DNA from: Ardenticatenaceae bacterium
Lineage (GTDB): Bacteria > Chloroflexota > Anaerolineae > Promineifilales > Promineifilaceae
Reading direction: 5' to 3'
Length of the DNA stretch: 64,000 nucleotides
NCBI GenBank assembly: GCA_020634235.1
Contig: JACKCB010000002.1
Coordinates: 806,001 to 870,000, forward strand
The position numbers and the translations under genes are program-made. Below, piece by piece: positions 8,161 to 14,815 of this stretch (its first letter is position 1; each line of letters begins with the position of its first letter). The notes under the pieces are model-generated. The model was not told the origin of the DNA. It saw only the letters and a list, made by a program, of their open reading frames with translations, and made no database searches.

Positions 8161-9216
8161 TTATCTGGTGTTCAATGTGATCGAATCAGAAGTGAAGATA
8201 CAGTCAGGTTTTGCCGAGAATTCATGTTTAGTTATGGCTGGACTGAAAAGGTACTCTTCACGCGTCTGGCAGGCAAAGATATCTATCCGGTCACCAGGGT
8301 TTCCAAATGCCCCGTCCGTAACAACTTCACTTCCTGTACTTGCTTTGGGGACAACTCCAGTACCCGCAATCCACCATAACGGGCCATTGTTAGGGCCATA
8401 ATTGGAAGCATATCCAACCACGTAAATACGGCCGTTGGTCAAATCGGCCCCAACCCAACTTACCTCTATTTCAAGACCACAATACCCTGAATCATGCAGC
8501 CGGCAGATTTCTCCTGTGGGAGTTAACGATAATTGAGTTTGCGTTGAGCTTGACGCCAACCCCGTTCCGGTTTCACCCAGTGCGTCAGGATTCCCCGGCA
8601 AGGCCTGTGACGTTGCTGCGGTCTCTAGACCTTCATCGCATCGTGCTGCTTTTTGCCCAACTATGTTACTTACTATCCTGGTCCGATACGTAACATTGAT
8701 GCGAAATATCTCCGGTTCCGGATCGAAATAGGTCACGTCAATGTAGCCGGACTGCCATTCTTCCTGCCACATCAAAGTGTAATCCATAATGTATCCCGGT
8801 TCGGCAGGCAAGTCCCAAACAATGCCCTGTTGGACAATACTACCGAAATCACGAACCACGCTCCCCTCCAACGCTCCGCCAACGTCAATCTTGGCAGGCA
8901 GCAAATCAGATCCAATTTCGACACCCACTCCCACACTTCCCCCCACCTCCCATTCAATAGAGTGAGAACTACCTACTATTGTTGATGGGTGTTTGACCAC
9001 TGGTACGTTGATTCCCCCACAGTTAGAAACGACTTCATTGGTTGGCTGTAGGTTCCGCATCTGTGGCTCACCAAACGGCACAACTGGATCAATGCGTGGC
9101 GCCTGCGCCGCAGCGGTCGCAAGGGTCTCTGTTTCCATTTCCGATGGCGAACATGCGACAAGCCAAATAGGCAATAACAAAGTAACCAAAACAACTAACC
9201 TGTTACCGTAAAACAC
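8161..9216 (-). CDS. Lipoprotein of unknown function within the hsd operon (copy B)
   Basis: 351 residues from a GTG at 9216 that follows GAGGAGGAGACTC; a TTG at 9231 would lie inside that ribosome site. A hydrophobic signal segment ends in the lipobox LVAC, so the mature protein should be lipid-anchored and outside the cytoplasm. Residues about 30-195 closely match the next upstream gene (for example VVSNCGG, VGGSVGVG, WDLPAEPGYIM). A Ser/Thr/Gly linker leads to a different C-terminal domain with several cysteines. The stop is 4 bp before hsdS, so the two are very likely co-translated. I do not recognise the family. Confidence 0.8.
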   Translation of the reverse strand: MFYGNRLVVLVTLLLPIWLVACSPSEMETETLATAAAQAPRIDPVVPFGEPQMRNLQPTNEVVSNCGGINVPVVKHPSTIVGSSHSIEWEVGGSVGVGVEIGSDLLPAKIDVGGALEGSVVRDFGSIVQQGIVWDLPAEPGYIMDYTLMWQEEWQSGYIDVTYFDPEPEIFRINVTYRTRIVSNIVGQKAARCDEGLETAATSQALPGNPDALGETGTGLASSSTQTQLSLTPTGEICRLHDSGYCGLEIEVSWVGADLTNGRIYVVGYASNYGPNNGPLWWIAGTGVVPKASTGSEVVTDGAFGNPGDRIDIFACQTREEYLFSPAITKHEFSAKPDCIFTSDSITLNTR

Positions 9217-9424
9217 GAGTCTCCTCCTCAAGAATTACCATACGAACTATAGCGCTTACACACCATAGTCGACTCACCTCGGAGTGATCGCCACTGTCCT
9301 AACTGTGTCTACGTAAGGCCTCCGACACCAAGCACTCCAACCGCACAGTCCCTTCTAGGTCAGCCACTCGCTCTTCACCAAGTTAACAAAGTCGCTAGAC
9401 CTCACTTGTTATGAGCTAGTTCTC

Positions 9425-10420
9425 TCACTCTCCCCAGGGAACAATAATAACTGGCTGATTGGGATTCTGCTGAACCAATTGAATGGCTTGCTCCGACGTC
9501 ATCGTGCGGCGATAATCGAGATAGGCAGGATCATTGCTCCAATAGCCAACCCAAACCTGAACCCTGTTATCATTGTCTCTAGAGCATGTGTCATTAACAT
9601 TCGCGGACTGCGGTTCTCTGGTTGTCCCCTGAGCCGCAAGTTCTGCCCACGTTCTTGTTTGGGCTATCGGCAAACCACCTACCGTTCCCTCGATTACTAT
9701 CATAGGGCAATAACGAGAGGGTGCGCGTGTCATCTCAACAACTGAGGTGGGCGTTGGGGGAATGCTTGTAACTAGCGGCGTACTGGCAGGTGGAGTCACG
9801 GATGCTATGCTAGTTCCGGCACCTGAGTCACATCGAGTTGCATTCTGACCAACAATCTCGCTTTGAATACCTGTTCGGTACTTAACATCAATCCGGAGAA
9901 TCTCTGGTTCAGGATCAAGAAATGTCGCATCGACGTAGCCACGCTGCCACAGTTCGCGCCACATAATTGTGTATTCCATGATATAGCCTGGCTCGGCTGG
10001 TAAATCCCATGCATTCCCTTGCTGTATGCTATTTGTCAGGTCACGTGCTACGCTGCCTTCCAATGCGGCATTGAGATCAACTTTGGCAGGCGTCAAATCA
10101 GAGCCGATTTGGAATCCAACTCCCACACTACCACCCACCTCCCACTCGACCGAGTGAGCCGTTCCCACAGTAATCGATGGATGCTTAACTACGGGTTGGG
10201 TAACGCCGCCACAATTAGAAACAACCTCAATTGTTGGCTGTAAGTCACGTACTTCTGGTTCACCAAAAGGCACAACCGGACTAACTTGCGGAGGCTGTGG
10301 CCCTGACGCAATCTCAGTCTCCCTTGCGGCCTCTGGCCCCGTTTCACCTGGGGTACAAGCAACAAGCCACACCAATGGGAGCAAGATGATCAAAATGGTT
10401 AATTGGTTAATCCGCTTCAT
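9425..10420 (-). CDS. Lipoprotein of unknown function within the hsd operon (copy A)
   Basis: 331 residues. The ATG at 10420 follows GAGGAGGATTCTT, a better site than an upstream in-frame codon. The signal sequence ends in the lipobox LVAC. The shared domain (PVVPFGEP, VVSNCGG, WEVGGSVGVG, WDLPAEPGYIMEY) parallels copy B across about 165 residues, apparently with more than half of positions identical by eye. A Pro/Thr-rich linker precedes a C-terminus unrelated to that of copy B, ending VIIVPWGE. It starts 58 bp after the hsdM1 stop on the same strand. Function is unknown. Confidence 0.8.
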   Translation of the reverse strand: MKRINQLTILIILLPLVWLVACTPGETGPEAARETEIASGPQPPQVSPVVPFGEPEVRDLQPTIEVVSNCGGVTQPVVKHPSITVGTAHSVEWEVGGSVGVGFQIGSDLTPAKVDLNAALEGSVARDLTNSIQQGNAWDLPAEPGYIMEYTIMWRELWQRGYVDATFLDPEPEILRIDVKYRTGIQSEIVGQNATRCDSGAGTSIASVTPPASTPLVTSIPPTPTSVVEMTRAPSRYCPMIVIEGTVGGLPIAQTRTWAELAAQGTTREPQSANVNDTCSRDNDNRVQVWVGYWSNDPAYLDYRRTMTSEQAIQLVQQNPNQPVIIVPWGE

Positions 10421-10478
10421 AAGAATCCTCCTCACAAACTGGCTATGACAATAATTGTCAATTGCCGAAAGCAACTCG

Positions 10479-11960
10479 CTACTGCAACCCATCTAGCATC
10501 AATATCAACTCATCCATTTCCTGCCAGAATACAAGTCCTTCTTGTTCCCAGGCGGCCCATAGTTCTGGCAAACTGCGTTCATCGCCATCCTGGCCAGTAG
10601 CCTGCACCCGCTTCACATACAACGGGATGGACAGGCTGTAATCTTGGGCGGCAACTGCTGCTCGCGTGGCGGCTGTGGCAAATTCGGGATCATCAGCAAA
10701 GGCAGCATAAGCCGCTTCAATCTTCTGCTGGTTTTCCGGGCGCAAGGTGCTCATAGATCGTTCACGGGCTACCTCATTCACGGCGTCTATGAAGAGCACC
10801 TTGCCTTGCCGCTCTGGCGGTTTCTGGCTGCGGCAAACCACCACACACGCCTCCATCGGCGAGTTGTAAAAGAGGTTGGGCCCCAACCCCAGCACACACT
10901 CCACCAAATCCGCCTCCACCAGCTTCTGCCGCATCTCTGCTTCCTCTTTGCGAAACAACACCCCATGCGGAAAGAGAATGGCACAGCGGCCCGTCTGCGG
11001 GTTCATGCTCTTGAGAATGTGTTGGAAAAAGGCATAATCGGCGCGCCCCTGCGGCGGCGTGCCCAAGAAATTGCGCCCCCAGGGGTCGCTCTGCCACGCT
11101 TCCCGGTTCCACTGCTTAATCGAATAGGGAGGATTGGCCAGGACCACATCAAAGGTACGCAATTGGTCCTGTTCGGTAAAAGCCGGATTCGCCAAGGTAT
11201 CCCCCCGCGCAATGGCAAAATCCTCCACGCCATGCAGCACCAAATTCATACGGGCAATGGCGGCCGTCATGTGGTTGCGCTCCTGCCCATACAGGCGCAG
11301 GGTGCGGTACTCGCCGCCGCCCCGCTTCACCTCATCCAGCGCCGAAATCAACATGCCACCCGTGCCGCAGGTGGGGTCATAAATGCTTTCGCCCGGCCGG
11401 GGGGCCAACAGCTGCACCATCAAATGCACCACCGTGCGGTTGGTATAAAACTCCTGCGCCGTGTGGCCGCTGTCATCGGCAAACTTCTTGATCAGAAATT
11501 CATAACCATTGCCCAGCTCATCCTCCGGCACATTGGCCAGGGACAGCGGCTGGCTGGCAAAGTGCTCCAGCAGGTTTTTCAGGGTGGCATCAGGCAGGCG
11601 TTCCTTGTTCGTCCAGGGTGCATCGCCAAACACACCATCCAGGCGGTCAGGGTTTGCCGCTTCAATACTGCGCATGGCCGTCTGAATAGCCCGGCCCACC
11701 TCACGCGGCGTTTCGCGCACCTCATTCCAATGCGCCCCATCCGGAATGGTAAAACGCTCATTGGCCATCTCGCGGGCATAGGCGTCATCCCCGCTGTAGT
11801 CGTAAGCGACCGCATACTCCTCATCCCACACATCAGACAGCCGCTTAAAAAAGAGCAGCGGGAAGATGTATTGTTTGTAATCACCTGCATCGACCAGACC
11901 ACGCAAAATGGTGGCCGCGCCCCACAGGTATGATTCGAGTTCTTGTTGGGAGAGTCTCAT
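10479..11960 (-). CDS. hsdM: Type I DNA methyltransferase, M subunit (hsdM1)
   Basis: 493 residues. The N-terminal helical HsdM domain (ELESYLWGAATILRG, PLLFFKRLSDVWDEEYA) is followed by an N6-adenine methyltransferase domain. It has the SAM-binding motif DPTCGTGG (195-202) and catalytic NPPY (276-279). It methylates adenine in the HsdS-defined site. The usual EFYTPR segment reads EFYTNR here (Pro to Asn), a small oddity. The ATG lies directly behind AGGGGAGGGGTC, a remnant of a GC-skewed repeat that now serves as the ribosome site. The insertion sequence ends 15 bp upstream of the start codon. It is the first gene of the hsdM-lipoprotein-hsdS-TA-hsdR unit. Confidence 0.95.
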   Translation of the reverse strand: MRLSQQELESYLWGAATILRGLVDAGDYKQYIFPLLFFKRLSDVWDEEYAVAYDYSGDDAYAREMANERFTIPDGAHWNEVRETPREVGRAIQTAMRSIEAANPDRLDGVFGDAPWTNKERLPDATLKNLLEHFASQPLSLANVPEDELGNGYEFLIKKFADDSGHTAQEFYTNRTVVHLMVQLLAPRPGESIYDPTCGTGGMLISALDEVKRGGGEYRTLRLYGQERNHMTAAIARMNLVLHGVEDFAIARGDTLANPAFTEQDQLRTFDVVLANPPYSIKQWNREAWQSDPWGRNFLGTPPQGRADYAFFQHILKSMNPQTGRCAILFPHGVLFRKEEAEMRQKLVEADLVECVLGLGPNLFYNSPMEACVVVCRSQKPPERQGKVLFIDAVNEVARERSMSTLRPENQQKIEAAYAAFADDPEFATAATRAAVAAQDYSLSIPLYVKRVQATGQDGDERSLPELWAAWEQEGLVFWQEMDELILMLDGLQ

Positions 11961-11975
11961 GACCCCTCCCCTGGC

Positions 11976-11994
11976 CCTTGAGTTTGGCTTTTTG
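11976..11994 (+). repeat. IS terminal inverted repeat, left
   Basis: Reads CCTTGAGTTTGGCTTTTTG and pairs with the reverse complement of 13538-13556. Confidence 0.85.
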
Positions 11995-11995
11995 G

Positions 11996-12029
11996 CCTGG
12001 GATTAAGCGAGAACGTGCTTAATCCCAGG
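11996..12029 (-). terminator. Hairpin downstream of the transposase
   Basis: Perfect 13-bp arms CCTGGGATTAAGC at 11996-12008 and 12017-12029 with an 8-base loop, just beyond the transposase stop. A second hairpin (CCCTGGC/GCCAGGG) overlaps the last codons at about 12036-12053. They could limit read-through from the element into hsdM1. Confidence 0.6.
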
Positions 12030-12031
12030 TT

Positions 12032-13459
12032 TCAAACCCTGGCTGAGGCCAGGGTAGCGTTGAACAAAGCGCTCCACAACGTCTCTTTTTCAAGCCAGTT
12101 GTCCCGCGACCAGGTCCAAGTGGCCCGGAATTCTGCTTGTTGCCACATTTCTGTGCGGAAACCGCGCCACAGCGTGTTAAAAGACCAACGTTGTGGGGTG
12201 GGATACCAGAGACCAGGGGGACCGAGGCCACAATCATTGCCCCATGCCCGGTAACCAGAGAGCATCATCAGGGCATAAACCCAGACCGACCATTGCACCG
12301 TAGCCACGGTTGAGCGGTCATTCCAGCACTGTTTTTCGCCCAGCCCCAAACCGCTTTTCATTTGCCGATGCGCCACTTCCAACTCCCAGCGTTGCCACAA
12401 CCAGGCTAGCAGCTCGGCAATAGTTAGAGGTAAGGTCCAGACGCCAGCGCGCAGCACCGCCGACACCAGGAAAAAGCACGGTTGGTAATTCTTGCGTCGC
12501 GACTGGGGCGGTCGCTTGCCGCCGCCAATGACAATGAGAAATAAAGGAATACCGGGCAAGCCATCACGCACAAAGGGACCTTCGACGCGGTAACGCATCC
12601 GGCGCAAGCTGCCACGTACCCTCACTTCCTGAAAAGTAAAGCCTTTGCGTTGTTTGAGCCAGACATGAGGCGCAGGCGCTTTCTCTCCGTATTTGCAATT
12701 GCCGTGCGCATCAACTGCTGGCAGATAGTAGAGACAACGGTTGCGGGCGGTGCGCACCACACCCACTGTGTTCTGGGGCAGCCCGGGCCAGAATTCCAGC
12801 GTGTCATAGCTGCCATCATTCAACGTCAGCACCGTTTGCGCTTCGCGCCCGGCCTCATCCAACTGCTGCCGTGTCCAACGCAAAAAGGCCAGACACGCTT
12901 GCACTTCTGTGCGCGGTTCGTCTTTAGCGTTGGGCACAGATTTGGCCGTGAAGGCGCTCAGACAGCGGATCGGGATGGCCCGGCTGTAGCCGTTGACTAT
13001 CGGCGTCAACCACGACCCTTCCACAAAACGTTGTCCCCGTTGGATACCGGGTTTGAATTTGGCTGTGTTTAACCCCTTCATCCACCCTGTGCCGGGCATC
13101 GCTTGACTGCACCGGGGCACATGAAAGCCATCAGCCCCCACCACAAAGGGGTCGTTTTCCTCCACTTCGGCCAGCATCTCCCCCAGCATCACGGCGCTGG
13201 TCTGTTCTTCATCGAACCGCTCGTGACTAAACAACCGATACCAGGCGCTCCAATCCTCATCAATGATGCCCAGCGTTAAAAGCAGTTGGGTGATGGTGTG
13301 TCGGCCAAAGGCAAAGAGTTCCGCCATCACCAGGGCTAGTACGCGATTAAACACCCGTTTTTGACCATAGGCTGATTCGCATCTGCTTATCAAGTGCATC
13401 AATTCGGTTAATAGGGCTGGTTTTCCAAGACGTTCTTTGCTATCGTTGTTCTTGTTCAT
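12032..13459 (-). CDS. IS4/IS701-like DDE transposase
   Basis: 475 residues. The likely catalytic triad is D110 in VGADGFHVPR, D215 in LTLNDGSYDT and E361 in RWELEVAHRQMKSGLGLG, the last resembling the Arg-Glu-Lys block of IS4/IS701-type enzymes. It inserts and excises the element through its terminal repeats. Full length with no frameshift, so it may be active. It lies in the same orientation as the surrounding hsd genes. The family assignment comes from motif layout only. Confidence 0.9.
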   Translation of the reverse strand: MNKNNDSKERLGKPALLTELMHLISRCESAYGQKRVFNRVLALVMAELFAFGRHTITQLLLTLGIIDEDWSAWYRLFSHERFDEEQTSAVMLGEMLAEVEENDPFVVGADGFHVPRCSQAMPGTGWMKGLNTAKFKPGIQRGQRFVEGSWLTPIVNGYSRAIPIRCLSAFTAKSVPNAKDEPRTEVQACLAFLRWTRQQLDEAGREAQTVLTLNDGSYDTLEFWPGLPQNTVGVVRTARNRCLYYLPAVDAHGNCKYGEKAPAPHVWLKQRKGFTFQEVRVRGSLRRMRYRVEGPFVRDGLPGIPLFLIVIGGGKRPPQSRRKNYQPCFFLVSAVLRAGVWTLPLTIAELLAWLWQRWELEVAHRQMKSGLGLGEKQCWNDRSTVATVQWSVWVYALMMLSGYRAWGNDCGLGPPGLWYPTPQRWSFNTLWRGFRTEMWQQAEFRATWTWSRDNWLEKETLWSALFNATLASARV

Positions 13460-13537
13460 TTGGGATGTCCTTTGTTGTGGTTTTTTGTTGGCACAAATAC
13501 TTTACAACAAGGGCATCCCTTTTTCTATACCTCTTTT

Positions 13538-13556
13538 CAAAGAGCCAAACTCAAGG
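13538..13556 (-). repeat. IS terminal inverted repeat, right
   Basis: On the minus strand this reads CCTTGAGTTTGGCTCTTTG, differing from the left end at one base. Confidence 0.85.
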
Positions 13557-13815
13557 AAAAACTCCCCCTCCCAGGCTGGGAGGGGGCTGGGGGGTGGGTC
13601 TCTCCCCCGCCCAAATCGAGAACGGGCTGGGGGGCGAGCTTCTCCACCCACAAAAACTGTCGGCCCTCATGCAACACCTCATTCACACGACCCATGATCT
13701 GCCCTTGTAGGACTACCTCCCGTTCGGTTGGGATCATGTTTTGGCAAAGCCGCCTGGCCAATTCGCGCTTTCCGAGCGGGGTTTCCTGGCCAACGATGAT
13801 GTTTCGCCAACTCAT
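13557..13815 (-). pseudogene. Decayed second copy of the DUF559 nuclease gene
   Basis: The frame starts MSWRNIIVGQETPLGKRELA and parallels the intact neighbour MSPKNIVIGQKITPEKRELA. It then jumps from about residue 34 of the intact protein to about residue 105 (GRVNEVLHEGRQFL against NRMNEVLREIRQFL). The roughly 70 residues carrying all the acidic catalytic positions are missing. The frame runs on through repeat DNA into the end of the insertion sequence. Its ATG overlaps the TGA of the intact gene. It is best explained as a tandem duplicate that lost its core. Confidence 0.75.
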
Positions 13816-14309
13816 GCCCCCTCCCCTGGCCCCTCCCCTTGCAGGGGAGGGGAAAAACTCCCCCTCCCAGGCTGGGAGGGGGCTGGGGGGTGGGTCTCTA
13901 CCCCGCCCAGTTTGGGAGAGTGCTGGGACGTGGGTTTCTCCGCCTGCAAAAACTGCCGGATCTCACGCAGCACCTCATTCATACGATTCATGACCTGCCG
14001 ATTAGTAAACCGTAAAACCGACAAATCCCGCCCCTTCAATACCGCTTCGCGTTCAGCATCCGCTTCTTCTTGAGTTTCGTGAATCGGTCCATCCACCTCT
14101 ATGACTAACGCAGCCCGATGGCAGTAGAAATCGACTATGAAACCATCGATAATTTGCTGCCGGCGAAAATGATAGCCATCCAGGCGATTGGCCCGCAACT
14201 GCTCCCACAAAACCCGTTCGGCAGGGGTCATGTTTTGGCGAAGCTGCCTGGCCAGTTCGCGCTTTTCGGGCGTGATTTTTTGGCCAATGACAATGTTTTT
14301 AGGACTCAT
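13812..14309 (-). CDS. DUF559 domain protein, putative nuclease of the Vsr/PD-(D/E)xK fold
   Basis: 165 residues from the ATG at 14309; an upstream extension to 14462 is only translated repeat. After TPAERVLWEQLRA come FRRQQIIDGFIVDFYC (D60) and LVIEVDGPIH (E71, D73, H77), the signature of DUF559 endonuclease-like proteins. About 35 C-terminal residues are translated repeat (THPPAPSQPGRGSF, GEGPGEGA). The ribosome site is supplied by the repeat GGGGAGGGGCC immediately before the ATG. Cellular role is not established; location in a restriction island and fold suggest DNA processing. Confidence 0.8.
   Translation of the reverse strand: MSPKNIVIGQKITPEKRELARQLRQNMTPAERVLWEQLRANRLDGYHFRRQQIIDGFIVDFYCHRAALVIEVDGPIHETQEEADAEREAVLKGRDLSVLRFTNRQVMNRMNEVLREIRQFLQAEKPTSQHSPKLGGVETHPPAPSQPGRGSFSPPLQGEGPGEGA
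13816..13907. repeat. Composite GC-skewed hairpin repeat
   Basis: It contains CCCCTCCCCTGGCCCCTCCCC, a hairpin with arms CCCCTCCCC/GGGGAGGGG around TTGCA, then a second hairpin CTCCCAGGCTGGGAG flanked by G-runs. The right half recurs at 13557-13612 beside the insertion sequence, and the left half at 11961-11975 and 14310-14349. It forms the 3' coding end of the intact DUF559 gene and the upstream region of its decayed copy. Confidence 0.85.
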
Positions 14310-14349
14310 GGCCCCTCCCCTGGCCCCTCCCCTGAGAGGGGAGGGGTAC
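14310..14349. repeat. Hairpin repeat upstream of the DUF559 gene
   Basis: Same GCCCCTCCCCTGGCCCCTCC architecture, with a hairpin CCCCTCCCC/GGGGAGGGG around TGAGA, directly abutting the ATG at 14309. Read on the minus strand, its G-rich end is a Shine-Dalgarno sequence. Confidence 0.8.
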
Positions 14350-14422
14350 CAGCAAGCGTTTCTGTCTATCCATCTCCCCCTCCCAGTTTGGGAGGGGGGG
14401 CCGGTGGGGGTGACCCCCCTCC

Positions 14423-14815
14423 TACCAGGGCACAAGAACCACACACCGCTCAATCCCAACAACTCTTCCTCCCAAACTGGGGGGGGCCGGGGGGTGGGTT
14501 AACACAGACCCCTCCCCTACCAGGGCACAAGAACCACACACCGCTCAATCCCAACAACTCTTCCTCCCAAACTGGGAGGGGGCCGGGGGGTGGGTTAACA
14601 CACCCTCCTGGCCCCTCCCTACCAGGGCACAAGAACCCACACACCGCTCAATCCCAACAACTCCCCCTCCCAAACTGGGAGGGGGCCGGGGGGTGGGTTA
14701 ACACAGACCCCTCCCCTGGCCCCTCCCCTACCAGGGCACAAGAACCACACACCGCTCAATCCCAACAACTCCCCCTCCCAAACTGGGAGGGGGCCGGGGG
14801 GTGGGTTAACACATA
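14423..14815. repeat. Four tandem repeats of 95-109 bp downstream of hsdM2
   Basis: Units begin TACCAGGGCACAAGAACC at 14423, 14518, 14620 and 14729, giving periods of 95, 102 and 109 bp. Each carries CACACCGCTCAATCCCAACA, a hairpin CTCCCAAACTGGGAG, a GGGGCCGGGGGGTGGG run and GTTAACAC. The length differences come from CCCCTCCCC insertions. No gene is present between 14310 and 14815. Confidence 0.9.

Larger units (their letters stand above)
11976..13556 (-). mobile_element. Insertion sequence, IS4/IS701-like, about 1.58 kb
   Basis: One transposase gene is bounded by 19-bp terminal inverted repeats, 11976-11994 and 13538-13556, matching at 18 of 19 positions. It sits inside a GC-skewed repeat. 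The left flank CCCCTCCCCTGGC and the right flank AAAAACTCCCCCTCCCAGG both match an intact copy of that repeat at 13817-13870, but the piece between them is missing. No target-site duplication is visible, so insertion was followed by deletion or the target differed. The element separates hsdM1 from the DUF559/hsdM2 genes. Confidence 0.88.

Noticed and set aside
8161..10420. Pore-forming (aerolysin-like) toxin assignment for the two lipoproteins
   Set aside because: The Gly/Val-rich beta pattern is suggestive, but no diagnostic motif was seen, so function is left open.
10644..11933. Plus-strand 429-codon frame opposite hsdM1
   Set aside because: Antisense to a gene with clear methyltransferase motifs; composition is typical of a GC-rich shadow frame.
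14423..14815. Tandem repeats resembling a CRISPR array
   Set aside because: Units are 95-109 bp and nearly identical along their whole length, with no short repeat plus unique spacer pattern and no cas genes nearby.
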